NCBI RefSeq assembly: GCF_000247695.1
Contig: NW_004624865.1
Coordinates: forward strand, 507,501 to 571,500
DNA length: 64,000 nt
Source: Heterocephalus glaber
Lineage: Eukaryota > Chordata > Mammalia > Rodentia > Bathyergidae
Direction of reading: 5' to 3'
In this document: one piece after another, positions 53,101-64,000 of the stretch
Layout of the letters: each line of letters opens with the position of its first letter
How positions within the stretch are numbered: position 1 is the stretch's first letter
Translations under genes and position numbers: made by a program
Notes under the pieces: model-generated
What the model was told of the DNA's origin: nothing
The model's database searches: none
The model's input: the letters and a program-made list of their open reading frames with translations, nothing else

Positions 53101-55194
53101 TTCTTAGGATATTACTATAGGATTTTCTCTTGGTTTAAAAATGAACAAACAAACAAACAAAAAAAACGTAGGCCCCCAAATTGTGATCCAAGAGAGATGC
53201 ATGCTGGGTGACCGCTATGCCTGGGGAGTCCACGCTGAACAGCCAGGGGCGCCCTGGAAAGGTCTGAGAGGGGTGGAGAGGAGTAGATGTTTCACACAAT
53301 ATTCTTAATATTTCAAAAGTGATAATCAGATACTCTTTACAGAGGGATAGAAGCTGGCAAAGATGGCAAATCTTTCCTGAGACTGAGTTCCCATCTTGCA
53401 ATCCCAGCGTTTGGCAAAATGTTCCCTTAAAGGACAAGACAGTAAATATTCTGAGTAAATACTTGGGAATGTGGGCCACATTCCCTCTCCATAAAATGTT
53501 TTTGCTCATCTTAGGGACCACAGAAACAGGCTGGTGAGTGAATTTGGCCCAGGAATAGTAAAGGGCAGATTTGGAGTCGAGGAAACAAAAGCTGTGCAGC
53601 AGTGGAAGCTGGGGGTGAGCATAAGATGCTAAGTCCTCAATTGCCAGTGGAGAAACTTATTATGTGTTCACCAGGAAAAACCAATATGAACTCATGGTTG
53701 AGACACAAGGAACTAAATCCAAAGAGAAATAACTCAAAGGTTGGGAAGATTGCTTCTGAGACTTGAAACCAAGGATTGGGAAAACAAGAGGTCACTATTC
53801 ATCTTGCTGTGGAAAATGTTAACACCATTTAATTTGTGATTAGGCACGCCAATTTAAAGTAAAATGCATTAAAAGGACAGGAAGAATTTGTTTTGGCCTG
53901 GTGTGTGCCTTCTGCCTCCAGAGTGCTAGTCCATCTTTCCACAGAGGACCCATGATGTGGTTCTGTGGAATTCACCTGAGAATTCCAGTTGGTCTTAATC
54001 AACCTGGCACCTCCGACTCATCCTGGAGATTGGTCCAGAGCCTGTTCTCAAACCTCTCCCCAGATGATGTGGCTCTGACAACAGCTCTCAGGACAGGGTT
54101 GTGCCTCTAAGTGGCTCCCTAGAGAAAGTCTCATGGTTGGAGGAGAGAGCTGGACAAAGGAGTGAGTAGCCCTATCTCTGGCTGGCAACCAGCTTAGTGT
54201 AAGAAGGGCTGGATGCTGGAAGAGAGGGTGACTGGCAGGGCAGAGTGGTGGGTGCTCAGTGCTTAGTTTAGCTGCTAAATAAGCCAATGACACCCACTCA
54301 GCTGTTTTGCATCCCTCCAGATTTAGCACTCCTTGGAGTCTCCACTGATCTGTGGGTTCCAGGACCAGGCACTGGCTGCCCTGTGGTTGATTTGAAGTAA
54401 ATGAATGATTCTACGGAAAGGAAAAGGAAGATGGTAATAACTCAAAAGAGCAAGGAGGAGTCAACTCCAAGCTAAGGATACGGCAGGAGCTTGGTTCTCC
54501 ACTCAGCTACTTCCGGATTATTCCCACCAGGCTCAGTTCCACGTGGGAACACTCGAATACTCTTCCTCAGACCCCAAGTTAGTCTTGCTTTGTGACATAG
54601 ACTAGATAGCCCTGAGGAAATATGAGAAAAGATGTCAGTTGCTCCTTTCCTGGCCTATAAACTTCATTTTTTTACCCAAAATAGTTTAGGACCAGAAGAA
54701 GCTTTGAGAGAGAGAATAAAAAGCTTGGTTCAATCAGAAACTGCCCTTAAAGGCAGGCACTTGGTTCCATTCCTACTGCTGTTTGCTTCATGGGAGCCTC
54801 TGACTCGTTTGCTGTCCACTTCCAGGCTGAGTTAGGTGAGTGACTTGAGGAAATTTGTTCTCGACCCTGAAGATCTGTCCTGGTCGGCTGCTTCTATCCT
54901 AGGGCTGAGAGCAGGACGTGCACCCACCCTGGAGGAGAAATTCAGCATCCAGTGAGGTCAGGAGACCTTGGAGCGGGGGTAGTTTGCATGGACAAAGCCT
55001 TCTGGTCACGGCTGCTGAGGAGAGGACTGTGTGTAGGCAAACAAAGGAAAAGGACACATTTTAACTTTACTTTGGAAATGTTCCTTCTTGTTCTTGTTTC
55101 ATTTTCTAAAGATTTCGCTTTAGGAGACCTTCGTGGCTGACTCGTGTGTGTTTCCAAGCTGAGCACCGGACATTGTAATGACATTACTTATGTC
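53101..55194. other. Unassigned sequence
   Basis: About 2.1 kb. The first part may be HAL1 3' sequence, by position only. No gene or confident repeat. The 128-codon minus frame at 53135-53521 has no motif. Confidence 0.45.
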
Positions 55195-55548
55195 AATACT
55201 GGGTGTTACATGTCCTCCCCCAAATTCATATGGTGAAGACCTAACACCCAATGAAACTTAGCGATAAGGCCTTTACAGGGTTACTGAGTTTAAATGAGAT
55301 GGCAATGGTGGATGCCGTAGGCCCATGGGATGGCAGTCCTTATCAGAAGATAGACCTGGTGTAAAAACACAGAGGTAAGGTCACCTGAAGACCAGTGTGA
55401 GGATGACTATCTGTACAAGACCAGGAGTAAGGCCTCACCAGAAACCAGCCAGCCCTGCCGCACCTTGATCTTGGGCTGCCAGCCTCCAGCACTGTGAAAA
55501 AACAAACTTCCTTGGTGTGAGCCAATCTGAGTTGTAGTGTGGTATAGC
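55195..55548 (+). mobile_element. MLT1-type MaLR LTR
   Basis: 'ggtgttacatgtcctccccc', 'aaattcatatggtgaagacc', 'aacacccaatgaaacttagc', 'aaggcctcaccagaaaccag', 'caccttgatcttgggctgcc' and 'agcctccagcactgtgaaaa' are MLT1 in order. Its 3' end runs directly into another LTR. Confidence 0.85.
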
Positions 55549-55942
55549 TGGCTATAATCCGGATCCAGAGTGTCTTTCAAAAGGCTCATGTGTTGAGAGC
55601 TGGAGCTTTTGGAAGGTGATTGGATCACAGGGCATGGTTCATCTCTTGATAAATCCATAGCTGAATGTGATGTCAAGAGGTGGGAGCCTCTTGGGAAGAA
55701 GTGGTTCTCTTGGAATGTGCCCTGGAAGGGTGAAGCTCCATGTGGCTCCCCACTTTGCTCTCTGCTTCCTGGCTGTCATGATGTAAGCAGCTCTCCTCTA
55801 CCCAGGCCCTTCTACCATGCCTCTCTGCCATCCTGGGAGTCAGCTGACTATGGACTGAACCCACTAAAAGCCGTGACCCAGAATAAGCTTCCCACCTTTC
55901 AGTTGTAGGTTGTGTCCCAGCAACAAGAAAGTGACTAAGACA
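55549..55942 (+). mobile_element. MaLR LTR (rodent type), solo
   Basis: It begins at the diverged 'ctataatccggatccagagt', then 'caaaaggctcatgtgttgag', 'gtgattggatcacagggcat', 'ctgactatggactgaaccca' and the end 'aagaaagtgactaagaca'. Confidence 0.85.
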
Positions 55943-56719
55943 CAGTCCAACAATACTCTGGAGTTTATCACACCAAAGAGGATTTCTGTACATGGTTTCA
56001 ATCTGTTCCTTATAACAGCCTTAGAAGAAAGACAGTATTAGTGTGATCCCTGTATTTTGAATGACATAGCTGAGACTGCAAGAATCTGTGCAGGTCTCCT
56101 GGTGGGACGTGAAGCCCTTTTTCAGATGATGATGATTGAAGTGTTCAAAGTCTCTCCTTTCTCACTGTTCCACCTGGAAACAGCCCTTCAGTCTTTACCT
56201 GTACCTGGCTGGCTGTGAAAGGCCTCTAGGACAGTGAAAATGTCTTACCTGCATGGACAAACACACAAATGCGCGACCTCTTCCAGCAGAGAAGCCAGGG
56301 AAGCTTCTCTGTTCTCTGAAGACCAGCTGAGCTCCTTGTAAAGCAGACTCCACGGCTGCTTCTGCTAGTGAAGGGGACCCAGGGAAACAATATTGGGTAG
56401 AGAATTCAGAAATCTTTCAAGTTGGATAAGGCCAAGGAAGGAAGTGACAGAGCACAGCAGTGGCAGATCCATGTGTTCTGAAAGGACAGACAAGTGGTTG
56501 GCAACCTGCCACATAAGAAAATCCACACAGATTTTCTGAAAGTGGGCAAGTAACAGTGATTCGTGGAATAAGCAAGAATCTGCACACTGTTAGGCTTCCA
56601 TTACTGCTGTTGAAGGAATGAGAGGAAAGTCTACACCCCAAGAACTGAGTCTTTTCAGTAATTAGGTTGTCATCCAGTAGCTGTGTTGCTTTGTCTGTCT
56701 GAGTCTGCTTTTCAAATGC
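55943..56719. other. Unassigned sequence
   Basis: No gene or recognised element in about 780 bp. Confidence 0.5.
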
Positions 56720-56875
56720 TGTTGCTTATAACAATCTTCCTGTACCCTGTCTCATTTGAACCTCCATCTTGTAGGAAAGGAAAGTGAATTCTAAGAAGGA
56801 AAATGGATTCTTCAGTGTCCTAAGGTAGGTCACTGATGGTAGAACCCATGTTGGACCCAGGTCCCCTCCCTCCTT
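56720..56875 (-). mobile_element. MIR relic, antisense
   Basis: 'cattcttgtaggaaagg'-type segment, 'gaagaaggaaaatggattc', 'gtaggtcactgatggtagaa' and 'cccatgttggacccaggtc' follow the MIR complement (gaggaaactgagg..., ctagtaagtggcagagc..., gaacccaggt). Confidence 0.55.
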
Positions 56876-57059
56876 CCACTGTGTCACTCCCCTTCCTCTT
56901 GCATGTGGAAGTCGTTGAGGGCAAGGGAATTCCAGAGAGTGTCTGCTCCCACTCTTCAGTCACAGAAAATGGCAGAATGATCTTCCTTTCTGGTGCCAGC
57001 ACAGCTTTGGGGAGAAAGTCCCCCAAGTACTAGAGCTACAAGCTGGGCTGACAGTTAAA

Positions 57060-57880
57060 CAACTGAAAGGAGTGGATGCTTTGCAAAGAAAGATGTGAAA
57101 ATGATAACTGACAGGTATGAGAAAAAAATATTCAGTACCTTTGGCCATTAGAAAAATGCAAGTCAAAACAATACTGAGATCCCGTCTTTCTTCAGAAATA
57201 ATGGCTATTATGAAAAACTCAGAAAACAGCCAGGTTATAAGAGAACAGAAACCCTTCTACATCGTTGGTGAGAGTGTAAAATAGTACAACCACTATGAAA
57301 ATATACTTTCCTCAAAAAATTAAAACAAAAAATTTCATTTGACCCAGCTATACCTCTTCTAAGTGTCTTCCTGGAAGAGCTAAAGACATCATATTCCATA
57401 TCATCATATTACAGTGATCTATGCACACCTGTGTTTATAACAACACAACTCATAATAGCTAAATCTTGGGAGTAGCCTATGTGTCTATCAATAGAGGAAT
57501 GGAGAAGGAAAATGTGGTATTTACACATGGTGGAGTACTACATAGTCAGAAAGAAGGATAAATTTGAGTCACTTGTAGGAAAATGGGTGCATCTTGAAGC
57601 TGTAATACTAAGTGAAATAAATCAGACCTAGAAGCTTAAATATTTTGTGGGTTCTCTTATATGAGAAACCCAAAGTATAAAGAATTTAAAGTGCAAAATA
57701 AAAGATAGATAATAGGAAACAGGGAAGTAGACCTTTTATGGATAGGAAGGGGACCTAGGAAATGAAGGGAGATGAGGGAAGCTAGGCAGGGGAATGGGAA
57801 GTAAAAAGGATTAAGATTATATATAAATTCCCCACAATGAATCCATTTGTTATGTACCACAAGCACACACCAATAACCTG
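57060..57880 (+). mobile_element. L1 ORF2 tail and 3' UTR, lineage B
   Basis: 'tatgagaaaaaaatattcag', 'attagaaaaatgcaagtcaa', 'tttgacccagctataccctt'-like stretch, 'caatagaggaatggagaagg', 'ggtggagtactacatagtca', 'agtgaaataaatcagaccta', then 'ccccacaatgaatccatttg' and 'caagcacacaccaataacc'. At about 820 bp it is the longest lineage-B copy here. Confidence 0.88.
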
Positions 57881-57908
57881 GCCTGACCTGTGGCCAGGAT
57901 GTCCCCTC

Positions 57909-58307
57909 TCTTAGTACTTTTCTTATTGCTGAGACAAAATGCCCAGCATCCACAAGTTAACAAAGGAAAAGTTTATTTTAGCTCACAGTTCATAGAGATT
58001 TCAGTCCATCATCGGCTGGCTCCAAGGCAGGGTGGCGCGGCAGAAAGGCATCACAGAGGAGAAACAGTTCATGGTGGGCAGAAGGTAGCAAAGCAACAAG
58101 GGCCGACCATAGCTCTTTTTACCGCTTATGTCTTAACCAGGCTACTTCAGGCGGGCAGGACTCGAGCCTTAATCCTAGTGCCCTTGATCCTAGCATTGCA
58201 CCATGAATCAATTCCAGCATCACACACTCTAGATCCAGCCACCTCTGAGAAAGTCCCACCTATGACCACATGAAGCTTTGGGGGACATCTAGACAGAAGC
58301 CATAACG
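57909..58307 (-). mobile_element. MaLR LTR, antisense, solo
   Basis: 'tcttagtacttttcttattg', 'gctgagacaaaatgcccagc', 'gtttattttagctcacagtt' (AATAAA complement region), 'gatttcagtccatcatcggc' and the start complement 'agacagaagccataacg'. The same form as the two LTRs at 40.5-42.7 kb. Confidence 0.87.
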
Positions 58308-59183
58308 TTGCCTTGCTTATGGTCAGGACTCACTGAGTCCTCTGTCTGCATTGCTACATAGCTTGCATGCATCTCTCTCCACTGGGGAACCAAGCAGTGA
58401 CCCAGGCAGGAGAGAAAAGGCAGCCCCTGATGTCCCAAGCCAGTGAAAATAATTCGGGGCTCTGAGCTGGCCTCATCTTCCCAGGGGAGCAGAGCCCAGG
58501 TCTCACTGAGTCTCCCAGCTGGCGACATCCCAGGTCCCCAGCCCTGAACTTCAAGTTGCGGTTCTTTTTGTTTTGTGCTTGGTTTGACATCAAGTGCCTG
58601 TTTTTTGTGCCAGGTACAGGGGCAGACAGAGAAGGCCCCGGCATCCATGAGATGAAGAGTAATTAGAAAGACAGAAATTGGACATTTTAGCTGTGGTGCC
58701 TGTCTCCAGGCCCAGGAATTCAGGGAAACAGGCAAGAGTGGGCTCCTAACATAAGCAGGGGGTGTAGAGAAGGCTCCTCAGAGAAGAGGAGCTGAGAACT
58801 CAAGATGCAACCAAAGGTGTGGGCAGGGAGTGCAGGGGTACCCTCCAGATTGGCTCAAGAGTGAGTGTCCATGCCTGGGGTGTCACCAGAGACAGGGAGA
58901 CTCCGAGACACTTTCTCAGTTCCTGTGTGATGCTTGGCAGAATGTGAACTTGGTCTAAAAACAAAGGGAAGCTTTGGACCTGGTGGGTGAGTGCATGGAC
59001 ATGTCCAGGCTGGGCTCCATTTCCCAGTGTGGGAACCGTGGCTGTGGGAGCATCCCTGAAATGAAGAACTCAGGAGAAGCACTCCATCTGGGGGATGGCA
59101 GTGGTGCCCAGGGCATCCTGGTTTCTTATGCTGTTGTGGCAAATTACCCAAAGTGACTTAATTACTCACAATGGGGCTGCTTC
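58308..59183. other. Unassigned sequence
   Basis: The antisense frames of 148 and 96 codons at 58289-58735 overlap each other in different registers and have no motif. No element recognised. Confidence 0.45.
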
Positions 59184-59530
59184 TCAGTAATTCATCATTA
59201 AGTCAAAAGTGCATTTGAAACACCTAATCAGCCTAACAGCATCATTTAGCAGCCACACTCTGTAGAAAACCCACTGCTTCTCCTCATCATCCCATGGCTG
59301 ACCTTGAGGTAGGGGTCCCTGCCATTGCTCAGCACCTGGAACAGCTGGAGAGAGGATTTTACCACACTTGCTAGCTTGGAAAGGATCAAATTTCAAAATT
59401 TTTTTATTTTTTTTTGGAAAATTTCAAAATTTGAAGAATGGTTTCTACTGAATACCTATTGATTTCACACCACTGGAAAGTTGAAAACTCCTGAGTCTAA
59501 ACAGTATAAATTCGGGACCATCTGTAGTTA
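59184..59530 (+). mobile_element. Probable Tigger/pogo-like DNA transposon fragment
   Basis: 'cattaagtcaaaagtgcatt', 'tgaaacacctaatcagccta', 'ggaaaggatcaaatttcaaa', 'ggtttctactgaatacctat', 'ttgatttcacaccactggaa' and 'ttcgggaccatctgta' follow an element I remember as a mammalian DNA transposon whose end reads 'gtcggggaccatctgta'. Family name uncertain. Confidence 0.45.
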
Positions 59531-61229
59531 CAGGGATAGGACGTGTGAGATGAGTTTGAAACAAAGATCTTGCATCTGTCGTTTCCTTTTCCCATATCTA
59601 GAGCTGTCTGCACTCCTGAGCTCGTGGCCCCGGGTCACCTTGACTTCTGTTTCTCTGCACCACGTCTTCTCTGGACCTGAACCTCTGCCTCTCTTCTATG
59701 GTTCCTTGGGATGACATTGTACCCACGTGAATAAGCCAGGATCACCTCGCCACCAGAAGAGACTTAGCCTGATCACATCTCCAGATCCTCCGCCAAGTAA
59801 CAATAACATCCACAAAGGTTTGGAGATTAGGACATAGACGTCTTTGGGGGAAGTGTTATTTAGCTACTGTGAGGGGCTGGAGGCCAGTTTACTATAGTCC
59901 GGAACTCAGACTCAAACGTGTGTTAGAGGGAGAGTTTGGGAGTTGTGTGTTTTGCTGAAATAATTGAAACCACATCGGTAAGCAAAATAATCTAGCAACA
60001 GTATAAAGTAGAAAGATAAACAAGATGGAAATTAAACATTGCTTTCCGCCAAGCCCAGAAAGCTCTGTAGAGGAAGATCAAGCAAGGAGAGCCTGGTAGC
60101 TGAGTTTGCTTCTCCCCCTCAGAGTTCCTGGGCACCTGCGACCCCCTCAGGGCCCCAAATTCCCAGCAGCTATGTTCCTGTTGGAAAATTTGGAAAAAGA
60201 AAAGAAAGAATTTCTGGGATTACATTCCAGCTCTGGAAATCCCAGGATTTGAAGTAGGTACCTCTTAGAGTTTTAGAAAGATGAGTTCATTAAAAAACAA
60301 AGACCATTTTTTTCAGTGGGGAAGTCATACAGGAATGTTTCTGCTCAAGAGTTGGCCTGGACAGGAAATGTAAATGTTTGCCAGAGTCGTGGGTATATTC
60401 CTGGATGACAGGTTTGGAGGAGGTCAGCACAGCAGTGCTTGAAATAAGGATAACCCTGATCTCCTCAGAGTCATGTCTGCAAGCTGCTTGTTATCTCTGC
60501 AGACCACTCCAGAAACTGAAAGTAAGCATGTTAGAAGATTTTTGTAGCAATTGATATGGTCATGAAATCGAAGTACACAAAATCACTTCTCTAGCCATTT
60601 ATTTTTATTGTATCTTATAGAAGTATCTGTTCATAACAGAATGTTTTGAAATCGGGTCCTTCCCACATATTTTGACGAATGCAGGTAGAAGGGCCCTCCG
60701 TGGCTGGTCCTTCCACAGGTGAGCACTGTTTGTCCTTGGGGTGAGGAGCAGACATTGAGCAGAGGAAGTTAGCGGGCAGAGGGTCTGCAGGGTTCACAGT
60801 CCGAACCCTGAGAGCTCACGTGCTCTGGCTGCAGTTTTCAGGCATACTGATGAATGGTGCTCTTTTTTACATGCCTCTTTCAACAAGAGGTAGAAAGTAC
60901 ATGAACCTTCACTGTTATTTTTAGTTACAGGAAAAATAGTGATTTTCCATTTACTGTTAAATAAGACAGTATTTCCCATATAGTAGGTTTCCTATAAAAG
61001 TGTATGTATTTTCTATAAATCATTTGTTGGACTTGAACCCCCCCTGCCTCAGGACCTTTGACCGCATCACTGCCAAGCCCTTCCTCCATTGGTGCCGTCA
61101 CCATGGCGACACCTTCCTCTCTACAGGTGCCCCTCCTGCCCTCCGCCAGCTGGGTTCTTCAGGGCTCCCTACACTTGCCCTGTATGGCAAGGTTAACAAA
61201 GCTAACTACACAATTAGTTGTTTCATTTC
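59531..61229. other. Unassigned sequence
   Basis: About 1.7 kb without recognised element or gene. Confidence 0.5.
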
Positions 61230-61370
61230 CATCTTTCCACCCAATTGTGAGTTTCCTGGGGCAGGGTCCTAACCTATCTACTTCATAGTCTAGCACACTG
61301 CCTGGCACATAGTAGGCATTATAGTACACATCCACTGAGCAAAGGAATGAATGAACAGAGAAATAAATGC
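61230..61370 (+). mobile_element. L2 3'-end relic
   Basis: 'tttccacccaattgtgagtt', 'ggggcagggtcctaacctat', 'agtctagcacactgcctggc' and 'acatagtaggcattatagta' match the L2 3' end very well; 'gaatgaatgaac' closes it. Confidence 0.8.
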
Positions 61371-62292
61371 AAGACGTGTGGGTGGGTGTAACAGGCCCCT
61401 CCCCATAGCCAGAGGCTGTGTTTAGCAGTCGCTTCTCACACTTTTCTGTCCCTTCCATACATTGCGGTTGGTTTTGCAAACACCGAAAAGCAAACAGTTG
61501 CAGGCTAAAGACGAATTCCTCACTCGGGAAGGCTGGCCCTGTGATGCAGGCAGCAGATGCAATCATTTGCCATCAGAAAATAAATTTGCAAACCTTGGTA
61601 ATGTATCAATCCCATTTCCTCTGAAAAACATATATGCAGATAGTCTTTAAGCTGTGAACAGTGTTTTGTTTCGTTTTGCAGATATCAAAGAAAGGTGAAG
61701 CAGAAATCGTTAGGGGTGGAAGGAAGAGGGCCCCTCGTGCAAAGGCAGAGCATTGTATTTGTGCCCACAGACATGGTGGTACCCTTAATGATAACAGAGT
61801 TAGGTGTGTAGTGTGCACTCCTGTAAATCTATCCAGAGGATGATGTATCCCTCCATTTAAAATAGCTGATGAAATGTGAATAAAGGTCTCTTGTTTTTAC
61901 CACTTCTTTCTATTTCTATTAAGAAAAGAGCCAAGAACATTTTAGGGCTCTAAACTAATTAACTGTGCACATGGGTTGGAGGCCAGGTGCCATGCGTAAT
62001 AGGTTATTCCTGAGTCTGCATTCCCAGGCAGCTAAGGCTCTGAGGCTGGGATCACTGGGTGGGTTTGGACCCCAGGGTGCTGGGTCTATTGGAAGGGGTT
62101 GGTTTTCTCCTCATCCCTTGGCAAAGAGGAATTGCTAAGTCAGCAACAGACATGGAAGGACTAGAATAGAGGCCAACAAGAAAGCTACAGAAAAGAGATT
62201 AAATCTTCCACTTGTCTGCCACATTGGCTTCAAACCTTGACCACATGCTATGGGACTATGAAACCTGCCAATAGAGACTGATCTGCTATAAC
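61371..62292. other. Unassigned sequence
   Basis: No gene or recognised element. The 135-codon minus frame at 61159-61566 spans the L2 relic and is chance. Confidence 0.5.
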
Positions 62293-62303
62293 GAATACAG
62301 AGG

Positions 62304-62389
62304 ATGGGGCTGGGGTTTTACCTCAGTGATTCTGCTGCCTGCCTTGCAAGTGTAAGGTCCCGAGTTCAATCTCCAGTGCCAAAAAAAAA
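62304..62389 (+). mobile_element. ID-type SINE with perfect 11-bp TSD
   Basis: 'ggggctggggttttacctca', 'gattctgctgcctgccttg', 'ggtcccgagttcaatctcca' and an A tail. The 11-mer 'gaatacagagg' flanks it at 62293-62303 and 62390-62400. Confidence 0.93.
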
Positions 62390-62400
62390 GAATACAGAGG

Positions 62401-64000
62401 TCTGTGGTGTGGAGATATGACTATCTTTGCAACTCAGAAAAAGGAGAACAATGAAATTTTGATTGAACACAGTGTAAAAACTGTCTGTGCTTTCCATTTG
62501 TTGTACTGTTTTTTATTTGTTATGCACCTAGCTTTCGACGTTTACCAGCCCCTCTGGCAAATGGCAACATTAGCCAGTGTATGGTCTTTAGCTGTGACAT
62601 ATAAAATTAACAAACAAGATAAATATACTCTTTACCACTGTGATATAAGTGGTGTAATTAGATATTTCTTTACATCCCTTCCTTAGAGAGAGATTTGCAA
62701 TCAGCAAAAGAATGATTAAAACAACAGAGTGATACATTTTTAGGATTCAATAAAAGAAATGATTTTTATAAAGCCACTAATTCAAAACCAAAGAAGTTAT
62801 TTGATATGAACCCTTACTATGCACTCAATGAAGATGCCTTCAATCAAATTCAATTGATTTGAAAATTCAAAGAAATCATTCGTCGTCAATTCATAGCAAT
62901 TCATAGTCAATTCGTAGTCAATTCACAGCAGTGCTTTTGAAATGTCAGGAAGTAGGAAGTTGCTCTTTGATTCACAATTTCCATGTACTTTTAGGGAAAA
63001 AACCAAAGTATTTGTCTTCTGTTATTGCTTCTCCTTCCCTGTGTAATTAAACGAAGGCATCAAGTCTTGTCAAGACTGTCTCCCGACTTTTTAAATTACG
63101 TGAACAATATAAAGCAGAAATAATCCTTTTTTCAGGTGAAGAATTAAGAAAAATCCTTTGCATTTCCAGTGGGGTCTTGAGTAATAGCCAGCTTCATTGT
63201 TACCACTCAGCAGAGAAACAGCCCATTGCTATTAAACAATTTCACTTCTCCCATCTACCCTAGCTCGATTTCTTCCTCTGCTGCTGTTCCAGATGTTCCC
63301 TGGATACCTCTTGATTTTACCCTCTCCCACAGCTGAATAACTCTGTGGCTCTGCCACTCACAGTTTAGCTTAGGCAACAAAGAACTCCAAGGCGTGTCTG
63401 TAAAATGCACATGGAGTATGAAGAAGGCTCATAATATTGCTTTTTCAAGGTGCAATAAAACGCCTAAGTGTACCAAGGACTAGTAGGCCCTTGCACACAA
63501 CAATTAAACATTAGCAGGCCCTGGGGCTCTGGGAGTAGGGCCTAGCAACCCTTTGAAGCCCTGTTTGCCAATTAAACACCGTCTGACATTCGGGTCAAGG
63601 TGGCAGGGATCCAAAGCAGAGATAGGAACGTCAGGCACTTCACCAGCATTCATTAGCTCCCAGACATTCCTGGCCTAGCCTGTTTCTTTACTATGGCCAA
63701 ATCCGCACCCTGCTCAGGAACTCAGGGCTCTGAGAAAGTTTACCCAGATAAGCTTATTATGGAAATAGCACTTTGTCACCATATACTACTCACTCCTTGT
63801 TCAATTATCTTTTATCTGTTTGGAGTGTTTGCCAGCCCTCCCCAGGCTCCCCAGGATGAAGCCATTGGACTGGAAGTCCCAGGGCTGCAGGGAGGTGGGG
63901 GAGGCACCACTCTGTGCTTTCCTTTCTGATCCAGGAGCACCAGCTCCCTCCACAAGTTGAGAAACTTCTAAATGAATGCTGGAGAAAGATCTTGCCTATG
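62401..64000. other. Repeat-poor AT-rich block, possible regulatory DNA
   Basis: About 1.6 kb with no mobile element recognised. It contains homeobox-type cores (TAATTA/CAATTA), GATA and 'caattg' E-box-like strings, a tandem repeat at 62885 and a GC-richer end near 63520-63700. This composition resembles conserved non-coding DNA, but I have no alignment to show it. Confidence 0.3.
62885..62927. repeat. Four-unit 10/11-bp tandem repeat
   Basis: Units gtcaattcata, gcaattcata, gtcaattcgta, gtcaattcaca lie in direct succession. Just upstream 'tcaaattcaattgatttga' (about 62843-62862) is a near-perfect palindrome sharing the CAATT core. Confidence 0.85.

Noticed and set aside
1..64000. Search for an undescribed multi-gene system
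   Set aside because: No intact gene cluster, operon-like layout or conserved gene set is present; the window is mammalian non-coding DNA dominated by retroelements.

Overview
This window is mammalian nuclear DNA, almost certainly from a rodent, and it reads as a gene-poor intergenic or intronic region. The rodent call rests on the SINEs: at least six tRNA-derived ID-type elements with the Pol III A and B boxes and an A tail, 7SL-derived B1-like monomers, and B1+ID composites. It also rests on MaLR LTRs of the kind related to rodent ORR1/MT elements. The ID consensus here (ending 'ccccggtacc' plus an A tail) is not the mouse/rat or typical squirrel form as I remember them. A castorimorph such as beaver is a guess only. 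I could not support any intact protein-coding gene. The long open frames are either low-complexity (CA repeat, L1 3' UTR polypyrimidine strand, GC-rich segments) or lie inside retroelements.

Layout. 1-10 kb: mostly unassigned single-copy-looking DNA with a B1, a CA repeat, L1 remnants near 3.3-4.2 kb and a faint decayed coding-like block near 4.3-4.5 kb. 10-11.5 kb: a palindromic mariner-derived element followed directly by an orphan CpG island. 11.7-13.5 kb: an old antisense L1 3' end, split, with a B1 inserted. 15.5-17.2 kb: a nest of four L1 3' ends, one antisense and three sense, with an ID inserted. 18.7-35.4 kb: a dense mixture of B1/ID SINEs, MaLR LTRs, MLT2 and MLT1 LTRs, L1 and HAL1 fragments, often nested. 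35.4-40.5 kb: quiet AT-rich sequence with L2/MIR relics and a 370-bp hAT element. 40.5-42.7 kb: a two-LTR antisense MaLR provirus with a tRNA-Leu-type primer-binding site. 43.5-44 kb: a second copy of the palindromic mariner element. 45.2-46 kb: an MLT1 LTR split by an antisense MLT2 LTR. 46.3-48.7 kb: an antisense L1 retaining ORF1 and the ORF2 endonuclease but no 3' half. 49-64 kb: further L1/LTR remnants, MIR and L2 relics, a good CTCF-like site at 52.28 kb, and a transposon-poor AT-rich 3' end that may contain non-coding regulatory DNA.

How the parts relate. The window's history is one of layered insertion. Old L2/MIR, MLT1/MLT2, HAL1 and L1M relics were interrupted by lineage-specific MaLR LTRs. 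Two L1 3'-UTR lineages (called A and B below) and ID/B1 SINEs with recognisable target-site duplications followed. Functional non-coding candidates are the CpG island at 10.64-11.46 kb, the CTCF-like site and the low-repeat block at 62.4-63.7 kb. No undescribed multi-gene system is visible; the most unusual items are the paired palindromic mariner elements, the hAT element, the L1 3'-end nest and the poly(A)-only insertion next to the provirus. All family names come from recognition by memory, not from a database search.
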